Position numbers and translations under genes: made by a program. DNA of 64,000 nt from Brevibacterium sp. 'Marine' (lineage in GTDB: Bacteria; Actinomycetota; Actinomycetes; Actinomycetales; Brevibacteriaceae): assembly GCF_012844365.1 (NCBI RefSeq), contig NZ_CP051626.1, positions 3,844,001 through 3,908,000 on the forward strand. Direction: 5' to 3'. Position 1 is the first letter of the stretch, and each line of letters opens with the position of its first letter. Shown one piece after another: positions 1 through 9,128 of the stretch. The notes beneath the pieces were generated by a model. The model was not told where the DNA came from and searched no databases. It saw only the letters and a program-made list of their open reading frames with translations.

Positions 1-825
1 AGGGCGCAGGCCACGGCATTCGTCGCCCGTCCGTTCGCGGACCTGCCGTTCGAAGCCGACCTCATCTGCCTGCGTGAACTCGTGCCCGCGGCCACCGCGA
101 CCGCGAAGCTCACCGAGGAATACGGCGGCCACGAGGTGACCATCACGTCCCTGCTGCCCGCCGCATGGCAGGCCTGGCGTCGCGACGACGGTGCGATCCT
201 GGCCGGAATGCAGGTGCCCGTGTCCTCGACCGACGCCTCGCGCGATGTCGCCCGCGGCCTCCTGGCCGCCGTCGCCGCCGAACCCGGCACCTCCATCGAA
301 GCGACGACCGAATCCGGCGAGGGCCCACGCCTGCAGGACATCCTTGACACCTCTCACCCGTTCGACGTCCGCGTGCTCGAGAACTTCGACTACTGGGCCC
401 TGCCCGAAGCCGAATCCGATGCCGACGTCGCCGCCGCCCTCCAGCAGGCCAACGACTCCGTGGCCCCGACCGAGAAGCTCGCCTCCGTCGACTCCGCCTA
501 CTGGACCGAGATGTCCGGACGCACCTACGTCCGCTGGGCCCGCCCCGAAGGCGAAGACCGCGTCGTCGATGCGATGGCCCGCCTGCAGGCCGAGAACGCC
601 AACGACCTCGGCGGAATCGGCACCTTCCTCGGCTACTTCCGCGCCCACGGCATCATCGTCCCCGTCTGGGAACTCGAGTTCGGCACTCAGGTCGACGACG
701 TCGAAGAGCCCATCACCGCGTTCGGCAAACGCCTCGACGACGCACTGAACACGACCGAGCCGATGAGCACCGAGGCCCGCCGCGTCCGCTCGGGCATCGT
801 GTCCCGCCAGCTGACCATCCACTGA
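1..825 (+). CDS. DUF5926 family protein, 5'-truncated by window edge
   Basis: The reading frame is open from base 1 and ends at the TGA at 823-825, giving 274 visible residues. The early segment 'RPFADLPFEADLICLRELVP' resembles the conserved N-terminal part of the actinobacterial DUF5926 family, so only a short N-terminal piece is probably missing. The start lies outside the window; a GTG at 82 is internal to the conserved block and is unlikely to be the true start. No catalytic motif is recognised and the family has no established function. It is followed by a hairpin and then by a glycosyltransferase and pheA, an order I recall from related actinobacteria. Confidence 0.75.
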   Translation, partial: RAQATAFVARPFADLPFEADLICLRELVPAATATAKLTEEYGGHEVTITSLLPAAWQAWRRDDGAILAGMQVPVSSTDASRDVARGLLAAVAAEPGTSIEATTESGEGPRLQDILDTSHPFDVRVLENFDYWALPEAESDADVAAALQQANDSVAPTEKLASVDSAYWTEMSGRTYVRWARPEGEDRVVDAMARLQAENANDLGGIGTFLGYFRAHGIIVPVWELEFGTQVDDVEEPITAFGKRLDDALNTTEPMSTEARRVRSGIVSRQLTIH

Positions 826-844
826 TATCCGTCACCACCCCCAT

Positions 845-883
845 CACCGAGGCGGGACCCGGAAACGGTGCCCCGCCTCGGTG
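845..883 (+). terminator. Hairpin built from two inverted CCGAGGCGG words
   Basis: CACCGAGGCGGG at 845-856 and CCCGCCTCGGTG at 872-883 are perfect 12-bp complements around a 15-nt loop, 20 bases after the stop of the DUF5926 gene. There is no T-tract, so termination or attenuation is inferred from position and stem strength. The arms are two opposed copies of the 9-mer dispersed across this window. The right arm ends 24 bases before the next ATG, so it could also affect translation of that gene. Confidence 0.55.
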
Positions 884-907
884 CCGGTGACGGACAGGAG
901 AACCGAC

Positions 908-1732
908 ATGAGCGCACAGCCGCACCCCGCCCCCGAGGCGGTCGCCGCCATCATCCCCGCGATGAACGAATCCCAGCGGATCGGTGCCACCGTCACCGCG
1001 GCCAAGCAGATCCCCGGGGTCGACCTGGTCCTCGTCGTCGACGACGGATCGGCCGATGACACGGGAACTCGGGCCCGCCGGGCCGGCGCCGAGGTCATCA
1101 CCCACCCGAAGAACAAAGGCAAGGCCGCGGCCATGATGACCGGGGCCTTCGCTGTGCGCAATCGGGAGATCTCCGATGCGGACCCGGGCGTCGACCCGCA
1201 CCACCGGGCGCTGCTGTTCATCGACGGCGACCTCGAGGACTCCGCCATCAACACCGCCCCCCTGGCCGAGCCCGTGCTCGCCGGTCGGGCGGACATGACG
1301 ATCGCGATCCTGCCCGCCCAGAAACACAAGGGCGGAGGCTTCGGCTTCGTCGTCGGACTGGCGAAGAAGGGCATCGCCGAACTCTCCGGATTCGACGCCA
1401 CCCAGCCGCTGTCGGGAATGCGCTGCCTGTCGAGGGAGGCCTTCGACGCGGCCCTTCCCTTCGCCGCCGGATGGGGCGTCGAGGCCGCCATGACCATCGA
1501 CGTCGTGGGCGCCGGTCTGCGCGTCGAAGAGGTCGAATGCGACCTCCACCACCGCGTCACCGGGCGCGATCTCAAGGCGCAGCTGCACCGTGCCGCGCAG
1601 TACCGCGACGTCGCCCGTGCGCTCCTCGTCCGCCGCCTCCGCGCGAAGCGGAATGGCGGGGCACCCGCCGGCGGCGCAGGGTCAGCCGGCGGCGCATCTT
1701 ACGGCGAGAACCAGAAGGAGTCCGACAAGTGA
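908..1732 (+). CDS. Family 2 glycosyltransferase (GT-A fold)
   Basis: A 274-residue cytoplasmic protein. The N-terminus has the GT2 nucleotide-sugar signature 'AIIPAMNE' followed by 'VVDDGSADDT', then 'HPKNKGKAAAMMTGA', typical of dolichol-phosphate-mannose-synthase or GpgS-like enzymes. A DxD-like metal motif sits in 'LFIDGDLEDS'. There is no transmembrane segment. The ATG at 908 is preferred over an upstream in-frame GTG at 881 because AGGAG at 896-900 lies 7 bases before it. The stop TGA overlaps the GTG start of pheA (GTGA), implying translational coupling. The acceptor and donor sugars cannot be told from sequence. Confidence 0.85.
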   Translation: MSAQPHPAPEAVAAIIPAMNESQRIGATVTAAKQIPGVDLVLVVDDGSADDTGTRARRAGAEVITHPKNKGKAAAMMTGAFAVRNREISDADPGVDPHHRALLFIDGDLEDSAINTAPLAEPVLAGRADMTIAILPAQKHKGGGFGFVVGLAKKGIAELSGFDATQPLSGMRCLSREAFDAALPFAAGWGVEAAMTIDVVGAGLRVEEVECDLHHRVTGRDLKAQLHRAAQYRDVARALLVRRLRAKRNGGAPAGGAGSAGGASYGENQKESDK

Positions 1733-2667
1733 GCCTCAACCGTTTCGCCTATCTCGGCCCGGAGGCCACCTTCACCGAGGCGGCCCTGCTCAGCTTCCTC
1801 GACTCCCGGAACCTGCGCGCCGAGGCCACGACGCATCCGATGCGCAACGCCCCCTCGGCACTCGGTGCGGTGCTCGAGGGTGACTGCGATGCCGCTGTCG
1901 TGCCGATCGAGAACTCGCTGGAAGGCGGGGTGCCCGCCACGATCGATGCGCTCACCGAGAACGGGCGTCTGCAGATCATCGCCGAGGTGGTCGTGCCCGT
2001 CCGCTTCGTCCTCGCCGTCAAACCCGGCACCACCAGGGAAGAGATCTCCTCCTTCGGTTCGCATCCGCACGGCGAAGCGCAGGTCCGGGCGTTCATGAAC
2101 GAGAACTTCCCCGAAGCCGTCTACCTGCCGACGTCCTCGACTGCCGCGGCCGCCCGGGATCTGGCCAATGATGCCGGTGACCATATGGCCGCGGTCTGCC
2201 CGGCGCTGGCCGCCCATCGCTATGGACTCGAGGTCGTCGCCGAGGACATCGGCGACCGCAAAGATGCCGTCACCCGATTCGTCGTGGTCACCCGCCCGGG
2301 CCCTCTGCCCGCTCCGACCGGCGCCGATAAGACGACCATCGTCGCGGCCCTGCGCTCGGACCGGGCGGGTTCGCTGCTCGAACTGCTCGAACAGTTCTCC
2401 AGCCGCGGGGTGAATATGTCCCGCATCGAGTCCCGTCCCACCGGTGACGGGTTGGGCCTCTACCAGTTCTCGATCGATCTGCTCGGGCACATTCATGAAG
2501 CACGGATGGCCGAGGCTCTGCAGGGCGTTCACCGGGCGGCACTGACACTGCACTTCCTCGGCAGCTACCCGAGCTCCGACGGGGCCGTGGTGCCGGTCGA
2601 CCCAACGACGACGGACGAGTCCTTCGCCGCAGCCGCCGACTGGCTGGGGCGCACCCTCGAAGGCTGA
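1729..2667 (+). CDS. pheA: Prephenate dehydratase
   Basis: Converts prephenate to phenylpyruvate in phenylalanine synthesis. The 312-residue protein begins 'SLNRFAYLGPEATFTEAAL', the family's usual opening. The catalytic TRF motif lies in 'DAVTRFVVV' near residue 183. A C-terminal ACT domain for phenylalanine feedback starts near residue 202 and contains the ESRP regulatory motif near residue 235. It is monofunctional, with no chorismate mutase domain. The GTG start at 1729 overlaps the stop of the glycosyltransferase gene, and GAAGGAG at 1714-1720 serves as its ribosome-binding site. A longer upstream frame exists but only shadows the glycosyltransferase gene. Confidence 0.95.
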   Translation: MSLNRFAYLGPEATFTEAALLSFLDSRNLRAEATTHPMRNAPSALGAVLEGDCDAAVVPIENSLEGGVPATIDALTENGRLQIIAEVVVPVRFVLAVKPGTTREEISSFGSHPHGEAQVRAFMNENFPEAVYLPTSSTAAAARDLANDAGDHMAAVCPALAAHRYGLEVVAEDIGDRKDAVTRFVVVTRPGPLPAPTGADKTTIVAALRSDRAGSLLELLEQFSSRGVNMSRIESRPTGDGLGLYQFSIDLLGHIHEARMAEALQGVHRAALTLHFLGSYPSSDGAVVPVDPTTTDESFAAAADWLGRTLEG

Positions 2668-2819
2668 TGGACTCCGACCGGTGGCCCCCGTCCCAATTCG
2701 CCGTTGAGTGCGACAGGCGACATGCTGTCCGTCGCGGCACGCGACGATTGCGCTCGACTTCGGACCGCCTGCGCCTCTGCTCGCCGGGAAAATCTGCAAT
2801 ACTGAAACCTACTGGTAGG

Positions 2820-2875
2820 TAAGTGGGTCCAGATTGTCAGATTCCGGCCCATTTCGGACAATCTGAACCCACTTA
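2820..2875. repeat. Long imperfect palindrome, family shared with 51740-51799
   Basis: Arms 2820-2838 and 2857-2875 are complementary except at one position around an 18-nt centre. The arm core AAGTGGGTCCAGATTGTC closely matches the arm of a second palindrome at 51740, so this is a dispersed repeat, not just a local terminator. It lies between pheA and the FAD dehydrogenase gene. The rest of the 247-base gap shows no other structure. It could still fold as a pheA terminator. Confidence 0.7.
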
Positions 2876-2914
2876 ACGTCGGTTCACACACCGGCGGAGA
2901 CGACAGAGGAGTCG

Positions 2915-4681
2915 ATGATGGACACAGACAGCCGCACATCCCCCGATGCGATCGTCGTCGGGGCCGGACTCGCCGGACTCGTCGCCGCCCATGAACTCAC
3001 GCAGGCCGGCAAGCGCGTGCTCATCCTCGACCAGGAGAACCGGGCGAACCTCGGCGGGCAGGCGTTCTGGTCCCTCGGCGGGCTCTTCCTCATCGACTCC
3101 CCCGAGCAGCGGCGGCTGCGCATCCACGATTCGCTCGAGCTCGCGAAGGACGACTGGGCCACCTCGGCGGGCTTCGACCGGGACGAGGATCATTGGCCCC
3201 GGAAGTGGGCGGAGGCCTACCTCGAGTTCGCCGCCGGGGAGAAGCGCCAGTACCTGCGTGACCTGGGCCTGCGGCTGACGCCGATCGTCGGGTGGGCCGA
3301 ACGGGGAGGTTCCGGTGCGGGTGAGCACGGCAATTCCGTGCCGCGCTTCCACCTCACCTGGGGCACCGGCCCCGAGGTGGTCCGGGTCTTCCGCGAACCC
3401 GTCGAGACCGCGGAGGCGGACGGGCTCGTCGAGTTCGCCTTCCGTCATCGCGTCGACGAGCTCATCACCGAGGATGGGGCCGTCGTCGGCGTCCGCGGGC
3501 ACTCACTCGCGCCCAGCCACACGGCCCGCGGAGTCGAATCGAACCGCGAGGAACTCACCGACTTCGAATTCCGGGCTCCCGCCGTCATCGTCACCACCGG
3601 CGGCATCGGACACAATTTCGAACTGATGAGGAAGTACTGGCCGGTCGACCGCCTCGGCGAGTTCCCGGACACGATGCTCGCCGGAGTGCCCGCTCATGTG
3701 GATGGGCGGATGCTGCAGATCGCCGAGGATGCCGGAGCCAGCCTCATCAACCGGGACCGGATCTGGGCGTACACGGAGGGAATCGAGAACTGGAATCCGA
3801 TCTGGCCGGGGCACGGGATCCGGATCATTCCCGGTCCGTCGTCGATGTGGTTCGACGCCGAGGGCAACCGGTTCCCGGCGCCGAACTATCCCGGCTTCGA
3901 TACGAATCGGACGATGCGCACGATCCTGGAGACCGGGCACGACTATTCGTGGTTCGTGCTCAACGAGTCGATCATCCGCAAGGAGTTCGCGCTGTCCGGT
4001 TCGGAGCAGAACCCGGACCTCACGGAGAAGGACATCCGGATCACGCTCGATCGGGTGCGCTCCTCCGACGCTCCGGGACCGATCGAAGCCTTCAAGAAGT
4101 ACGGCTCCGACTTCGTCGTGGCAGACACCACCGAGGAACTGGTCGCGGGAATGAACGAACGCTCCCGCGGACCGGTCATCGATCACGACCACCTCGTTGA
4201 GCAGATCCGGCAGCGAGACCGGCAGACCGAGCATGCGTTTTCGAAAGACGCGCAGGTCCAGGCCATCCACAATGCCCGGTCCTACCTGGGCGACAAGATC
4301 GTGCGCGCGGTCAAGCCGCACAAGATCCTCGACCCGGCACACGGCCCGCTCATCGCTGTGCGCCTGAGCCTGCTCTCACGCAAGACCCTCGGCGGGCTGG
4401 AGACGAACCTCGACGGGCAGGTCTTGGCAGGATCCGTTACTGGTGACAGCGCAGGTGGCACAGACTCGAACACACCGATCCCTGGCCTGTACGCGGCCGG
4501 GGAGGTCACCGGGTTCGGGGGCGGCGGAATGCACGGGTACAACGCGCTCGAGGGAACGTTCCTCGGCGGGTGCATCTTCTCCGGCCTGCGTGCCGGGCGC
4601 GCTGCCGCAGAGGCGAGTCATGCGGTGACATCTGGGCGGCCGGAAAGCGGGTCTGCACGAGGCGAAGCAGCGCACTCGTGA
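2915..4681 (+). CDS. FAD-binding dehydrogenase (KstD/fumarate reductase-like flavoprotein)
   Basis: About 588 residues. An N-terminal Rossmann FAD site reads 'VVGAGLAGLVAAHEL'. The C-terminal FAD motif 'GLYAAGEVTGFGGGGMHGYN' is typical of the 3-ketosteroid-dehydrogenase/fumarate-reductase flavoprotein group. Overall it resembles the actinobacterial FAD-binding dehydrogenases of the mycobacterial Rv0785 type, whose substrate is not firmly known. There is no signal peptide or heme motif. Two consecutive ATGs occur; GGAG at 2908-2911 suits the second (2918) slightly better. Its stop overlaps the next SDR gene by GTGA, so the two oxidoreductases are probably made together and may act on one substrate. 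Confidence 0.85.
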   Translation: MMDTDSRTSPDAIVVGAGLAGLVAAHELTQAGKRVLILDQENRANLGGQAFWSLGGLFLIDSPEQRRLRIHDSLELAKDDWATSAGFDRDEDHWPRKWAEAYLEFAAGEKRQYLRDLGLRLTPIVGWAERGGSGAGEHGNSVPRFHLTWGTGPEVVRVFREPVETAEADGLVEFAFRHRVDELITEDGAVVGVRGHSLAPSHTARGVESNREELTDFEFRAPAVIVTTGGIGHNFELMRKYWPVDRLGEFPDTMLAGVPAHVDGRMLQIAEDAGASLINRDRIWAYTEGIENWNPIWPGHGIRIIPGPSSMWFDAEGNRFPAPNYPGFDTNRTMRTILETGHDYSWFVLNESIIRKEFALSGSEQNPDLTEKDIRITLDRVRSSDAPGPIEAFKKYGSDFVVADTTEELVAGMNERSRGPVIDHDHLVEQIRQRDRQTEHAFSKDAQVQAIHNARSYLGDKIVRAVKPHKILDPAHGPLIAVRLSLLSRKTLGGLETNLDGQVLAGSVTGDSAGGTDSNTPIPGLYAAGEVTGFGGGGMHGYNALEGTFLGGCIFSGLRAGRAAAEASHAVTSGRPESGSARGEAAHS

Positions 4682-5517
4682 CCGGCAGCGCGCGTTCAGC
4701 CCTCACAGTCTTAGTCACCGGCGGCACTTCGGGAATCGGCAGAGCCGTCGCCGAGGCGCTCACGGCGAAAGGCTGCACAGTGCTGACGACAAGCCGGAAC
4801 CCGGACCGCATCTCCCCTGCCGATCGGATCCCCGGCGTCCGTTATCTTCGGCTCGATCTCGCCGACCCGGACGGTCCGGACCGCTTGGCCGGAGAACTCG
4901 ACGGGCTCGGTCTGCTCGAGAGCATCGATGTGCTCATCAACAACGCCGGGGAGAGCCAGTCGGGTCCGTTCGAAGAGCTGCCGGCCGAGGCGATCGAACG
5001 GCTCTTCCGCACGAACGTGTTCGGACCCGTTCGACTGAGCCAACTCGTCCTGCCCGGGATGCGTTCGAGGCGGGCGGGACGCATCATCATGGTCGGGTCG
5101 ATGCTCGCCAGCTTCCCCTTAGCTCACCGCAGTTCGTATTCTGCGGCGAAAGCGGCTCTGCGCGCTTTCGCCTCGGCGGCACGGCAGGAGCTCTCACCTT
5201 TCGGCGTGTGGGTGAGCACCGTCGAACCGGGATCGATCGCCACGGGCATCGGGCTGCGGCGGACGAAGTACCTCGACGAGGGTTCGCCCTATACGCAGGA
5301 CGTGACGACGATGCTCGAGCATCTCGACGCCAACGAACGCGGCGGCATTCCGGCCGCCAAGGTTGCGGCCACGATCGTCGATGCGATCATCGCTCCGAGG
5401 CCGCGGGAGTTCTACGCCGTCGGCAGCAGAGCGCCGCTGCCGTTCTTACTGAGGCGTGTGCTTCCACGCGAGCTCGTATCGAAGATCGTCGCCGCCCAGC
5501 ATGGCCTCAAACGGTGA
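4678..5517 (+). CDS. Short-chain dehydrogenase/reductase
   Basis: A 279-residue classical SDR. It has the cofactor motif 'TGGTSGIGRAV' (TGxxxGIG), the structural 'NNAG', a catalytic Ser in 'MVGSM' and the catalytic 'YSAAKAALRAFA' (YxxxK). The start is the GTG at 4678, overlapping the stop of the FAD dehydrogenase. A longer in-frame extension runs back inside that gene and is rejected. The C-terminus continues beyond the catalytic core, as in SDRs of the DltE/YqjQ kind. The substrate is unknown. Confidence 0.85.
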   Translation: MTGSARSALTVLVTGGTSGIGRAVAEALTAKGCTVLTTSRNPDRISPADRIPGVRYLRLDLADPDGPDRLAGELDGLGLLESIDVLINNAGESQSGPFEELPAEAIERLFRTNVFGPVRLSQLVLPGMRSRRAGRIIMVGSMLASFPLAHRSSYSAAKAALRAFASAARQELSPFGVWVSTVEPGSIATGIGLRRTKYLDEGSPYTQDVTTMLEHLDANERGGIPAAKVAATIVDAIIAPRPREFYAVGSRAPLPFLLRRVLPRELVSKIVAAQHGLKR

Positions 5518-5558
5518 GCGTCTCAGTCGCCGGGTCCGGCGGCGGAGTGGCCATCTGA

Positions 5559-6491
5559 CTACTGCAGGCGGGACGGAATGAGGTGCTGCGTGGTGGAGAT
5601 GCCGAGCACCCGCTGCTGCCGCGACAGGTTGTAGGTCCGGTCCGACTGCAGGTACTTGACGAGGAAGAGCTTCGCTCGGTCCCCGCGCTTGAACACGCCC
5701 TTGATCTTGAGTCCGAGCTTCGCCGCGACCAGCGCCTTGTCCTTCGCCACGCCTTCGATGACGACCTGGTCGTAGCCCATCCGCGCGAAGTGCGTGACGA
5801 TCGCCTCTTTGAGGCGGTACGGAATCGGGTCGCCGATATTGAAGGGTCCCGCCGCCGACGGCACGTCGAGGCAGGCGAGAGCGGCCCGCACCACATTGTC
5901 GACATGCGTCAGGGTGAGCTTCTGCCGACCGCCGCCGGGCAGCCGCAGCACACCCTTCTTCGCCAGCCTCGACAGGAACGGCATGAGCATCGTCTCCCCC
6001 GGACCGTAGACCGACGCGGGCCGCAGAATCGCGGCATCGGGGCGGATCCTCATGACAAGCTGCTCGGCGAGAGCGTGAGTGCGGGAGTAGGCGTCGGCGA
6101 ATTCGCTGGGATCCTTCGGCCCGGCTTCCTCCCACAGCTCGGTGTGGGGTTCGGTCTCGGAGTACACCGTCGTCGAGGACAGGTGGACGATCCGGGCGAC
6201 CGGGAAGGCATCGAGGACATGACGCGTGCCCGTCACCTTCACGGCGTAGAGATCGTCGTCATCGGCGCTGACCGAAGAGATTCCGGCACAGTGGAAGACC
6301 GAAGTCACGCTCTTGGCCAACGAGGTCACCGACGCGGGAGCGGGTTCCGTGATGTCCCAGTGCTGGAAGTTCACCCCGGGGATCTCGGGGTCTCTCCGGC
6401 ACAGGGCATAGACCGTTTCGTCCCGATCGGCGAGCGCCCGTGCAATGGCACCACCGATGAAGCCGCTGGCTCCGGTCACTATCACCGACAC
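5559..6491 (-). CDS. NAD(P)-dependent epimerase/dehydratase-like protein with altered active site
   Basis: A 310-residue extended SDR with the N-terminal cofactor motif 'VTGASGFIGGAIARAL' and an epimerase-like core ('HLSSTTVYSE', 'ILRPASVYGPGE'). The usual YxxxK catalytic pair reads Tyr135-Ser-Arg-Thr-His139, so the lysine is replaced by histidine. The protein may have weak or different chemistry, or may bind without catalysis. It is convergent with the preceding SDR, which ends 41 bases away. The 33-base gap upstream leads to the crotonase gene on the same strand, so the two may be cotranscribed. Confidence 0.75.
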   Translation of the reverse strand: MSVIVTGASGFIGGAIARALADRDETVYALCRRDPEIPGVNFQHWDITEPAPASVTSLAKSVTSVFHCAGISSVSADDDDLYAVKVTGTRHVLDAFPVARIVHLSSTTVYSETEPHTELWEEAGPKDPSEFADAYSRTHALAEQLVMRIRPDAAILRPASVYGPGETMLMPFLSRLAKKGVLRLPGGGRQKLTLTHVDNVVRAALACLDVPSAAGPFNIGDPIPYRLKEAIVTHFARMGYDQVVIEGVAKDKALVAAKLGLKIKGVFKRGDRAKLFLVKYLQSDRTYNLSRQQRVLGISTTQHLIPSRLQ

Positions 6492-6524
6492 GACGGTCCT
6501 CTTCTCATCGTCACACCCTCCGCC

Positions 6525-7304
6525 TCAGCGGCGGTGCTGCCACTGCGGTTCCCTCTTGTTCAGGAAGGCATCGATCCCCTCCTGCGCATCGGCTGCGACG
6601 GCGTTGTCCGCCATCACCTGCGACATCCGCGCATAGGCATCGGCCACAGGCAGTTCCCGCTGTTCGTAGAACGCAGCCTTTCCTAGGGCAACTGTAGCCG
6701 ACGAGGCGGACGCGACCTTGCGAGCCAATTCCACGGTGGCCGACTCCAGATCGGCATCGGCGACGACATCCGAGACGAGACCGAACGTCAGCGCATCGTC
6801 AGCGGTCACGAAATCACCGGTCAGCAGCATCCGCATCGCCTGCTTCGCCGGCACCGCACGCGACAGCGCCACCATCGGAGTCGAACAGAACAGCCCGATC
6901 TTCACCCCGGGGGTCGCGAACCTGGCGGATTCGGCGGCGACGGCCAGATCGCAGGTCGCCGCCAACTGGCACCCGGCCGCCGTGGCCACGCCCTGGACCT
7001 GCGCGATCACCGGCTGCGGGATGGATCGGATCAGCTGCATCAGCCGCGCACAGGCATCGAACGTGACCTGCTGCGTCTCCAGATCCGCCCCGCGGATCTC
7101 GGTGAGGTCATGACCGGAACTGAAAACATGACCGGCGGTCGACAAGATGACTGCGCGCACATCGGTGCGGTCGGCCACCTCGGTGAGGGTGTCGATGAGG
7201 GATTCCATCACCTTAAGCGACAGCGCGTTGCGCGTGGATGGCCGATTGATCGTCACGGCCGCGACCCCGTCGTCGAGGTGGCCGAATACAATTGATTCCG
7301 ACAT
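6525..7304 (-). CDS. Crotonase-superfamily protein lacking both hydratase glutamates
   Basis: A 259-residue enoyl-CoA-hydratase-fold protein. Oxyanion-hole segments are 'FSSGHDLTEIRG' and 'QVQGVATAAGCQLAATCD', and the C-terminus 'AFLNKREPQWQHR' is typical. When aligned by eye with classical hydratase, the two catalytic glutamates fall in 'ATPGVKIG' and 'KQAMRMLLTG', where Gly and Arg stand instead. The pattern resembles ECHDC3-like proteins, so hydratase activity should not be assumed. ATG at 7304 is chosen because the very long open frame upstream is only the shadow of the antiporter and clpB genes. Confidence 0.85.
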   Translation of the reverse strand: MSESIVFGHLDDGVAAVTINRPSTRNALSLKVMESLIDTLTEVADRTDVRAVILSTAGHVFSSGHDLTEIRGADLETQQVTFDACARLMQLIRSIPQPVIAQVQGVATAAGCQLAATCDLAVAAESARFATPGVKIGLFCSTPMVALSRAVPAKQAMRMLLTGDFVTADDALTFGLVSDVVADADLESATVELARKVASASSATVALGKAAFYEQRELPVADAYARMSQVMADNAVAADAQEGIDAFLNKREPQWQHRR

Positions 7305-7412
7305 AGCCTCATTCTGCCAAAGGCCGCCGGGTCCGGCGCGGAATCTGCGCCGACGATTTCCGCCCGCCTCCGGACCCATCCGCCCCGAGGGGAGCGGCAC
7401 GGAAGGACTGGC

Positions 7413-8990
7413 ATGACCACACTGCTGATGATCATCGGATTCGGTGCCGCCACCTCGGTGGTGGTCGGTCTGGGGCAGAAGCTCAAGCTTCCGTGGCCGG
7501 CGCTCATGGTCCTCATCGGCATCGCCGGCGCGTTCATCCCCACTTTCGCCGAGGTGGCCATCGATCCGGAGCTCGTCCTCCCCCTGTTCCTGCCGCCCCT
7601 GCTCTTCGCCGCCGCTCAGAAGACATCGTGGGCGCTGTTCGCGATCCGGTGGCGCACGATCCTCGGCATGTCCGTGGCCCTGGTCGGGGTGACCGTAGCC
7701 GCCGTCGCCGGGTCCGCGGTCTTCCTCATCCCCGGAATCACGATCGCCGCAGCCATCGCGCTCGGCGCAATGCTCGCCCCGCCCGATCCCGTCGCCGTCG
7801 AAGCCGTGGCCAGCACCGTGTCCATCCCCCGCCGCATCATGTCGACCCTGCAGAGCGAGGGCCTGTTCAACGATGCCGCCTCCCTGGTCATCTTCCAGAC
7901 CGCAATGGCCGCGGTGTTGGCCGGCACCGAGGTGGACTTTGCAGACCTGGCCGTGTCGTTCGTCGTCTCCGCCGTCGTGGCGATCCTCGTCGGTCTGGTC
8001 CTGTCCTTCGCCGCCTGGTGGGTGATGGAGAAGATCGATCACACGATCGCTCGGTCCTCCCTCATGCTCGTCCTGCCCTTCGGCGTCTACCTCGTCGCCG
8101 AGCACTTCCACGCCAGCGGGGTCATCGCCGTCGTCGTTGCGGCCCTCGAGGTGCGGCGCCGCGATGTCGCGGGCAACTCGGCGGAGCGGGTGACACAGAA
8201 TTCGACGTGGCAGGTCCTCGAGATGCTCGTCACGGGAATCGCCTTCGGACTCATCGGCCTCGACCTGCGCCTCATCGTCGAATCCGAGCATGCCGACCTC
8301 GGGCGAGCGCTGCTCGTCGGCGGCTTCATCGCCGTCGTGGTCGTCGCCGTCCGCTTCGTGTGGCTGCTGCTGGGCACACTCATCGAACGCAAGAGACGCG
8401 AGGAGGATCCCGACGCCGCACCCTTGAGCGTCCGCGATGCCACACTGATGACCTGGGGCGGGATGCGCGGCCTGGCCACCGTGGCACTCGCCCTGTCGAT
8501 CCCGGCTACGACGGCCTCCGGAGCCCCTTTCCCGGGCCGGTCCTATGTCGTCGTCGCGGCGGCGGTGGTCCTGCTGGTCACTCTGGTGCTGGCGGGCCTG
8601 AGCTTTCCGACAGTCGTCGCTGTCCTCGGCATCGACGACGAAGCGGAGAAGGAACATCAGGCGACCAGGGACATCGCACTGCGCGCCTACAAGGCCGCGA
8701 TGCGCGAGATCAAGAACGATGACAGCCTGCCCGACGACATCATCGAACCACTGCGCGCGAGGTTCAAAGTCCTGCACGATCAGCTCAGCGGAACCACCGA
8801 TGACCAGGCGAGTTCGGAGCAGGCGATGGCGTTCAAGGAACACCGGGAGCAGATGCTGGCCGTGCAGAAGAAGGCCATGCAGTCCGCCCGCGCCGAGGTG
8901 CTCAAGGCCCGTCGTGAGCGCGGCACCGATCCGGAGGTTGCGGACAAGGTGCTCCACCGCTTCGACCTGCAGTCCGTCATCACCCGGTAG
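7413..8990 (+). CDS. CPA1-family Na+/H+ antiporter (NhaP-type)
   Basis: A 525-residue inner-membrane protein with about 12 hydrophobic helices in the first 410 residues and a charged cytoplasmic tail. It carries the CPA1 signatures 'LAPPDPVAVEAV' and 'SEGLFNDAASLVIFQ'; the aspartates in these motifs are ion-binding in the family. The tail from about residue 420 is rich in Lys/Glu and probably cytosolic. AGGA at 7404-7407 (within GGAAGGA) precedes the ATG at 7413. It is divergent from the crotonase gene. Expected role: sodium and pH homeostasis, consistent with a salt-tolerant lifestyle (inference). Confidence 0.9.
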   Translation: MTTLLMIIGFGAATSVVVGLGQKLKLPWPALMVLIGIAGAFIPTFAEVAIDPELVLPLFLPPLLFAAAQKTSWALFAIRWRTILGMSVALVGVTVAAVAGSAVFLIPGITIAAAIALGAMLAPPDPVAVEAVASTVSIPRRIMSTLQSEGLFNDAASLVIFQTAMAAVLAGTEVDFADLAVSFVVSAVVAILVGLVLSFAAWWVMEKIDHTIARSSLMLVLPFGVYLVAEHFHASGVIAVVVAALEVRRRDVAGNSAERVTQNSTWQVLEMLVTGIAFGLIGLDLRLIVESEHADLGRALLVGGFIAVVVVAVRFVWLLLGTLIERKRREEDPDAAPLSVRDATLMTWGGMRGLATVALALSIPATTASGAPFPGRSYVVVAAAVVLLVTLVLAGLSFPTVVAVLGIDDEAEKEHQATRDIALRAYKAAMREIKNDDSLPDDIIEPLRARFKVLHDQLSGTTDDQASSEQAMAFKEHREQMLAVQKKAMQSARAEVLKARRERGTDPEVADKVLHRFDLQSVITR

Positions 8991-9014
8991 GAACGGGCCG
9001 CTCCCGGGCGGGTT

Positions 9015-9051
9015 TCCGGGCCGGTCCCGGTTGGGTCTCCGGGCCGGTCCC
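9015..9051. repeat. Two 14-bp direct repeats between antiporter and clpB
   Basis: TCCGGGCCGGTCCC occurs at 9015-9028 and again at 9038-9051. Just beyond, at about 9099-9109, there is a reverse-oriented copy of the dispersed CGCCGAGGCGG word. No gene is seen between 8991 and 9213. Confidence 0.6.
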
Positions 9052-9128
9052 TGACCGGTGTGGCCACGGCCGGACGGTGACCCGCATCCGGGCGGGCCGC
9101 CTCGGCGAATTTCCTCTCGATTTTCAAA

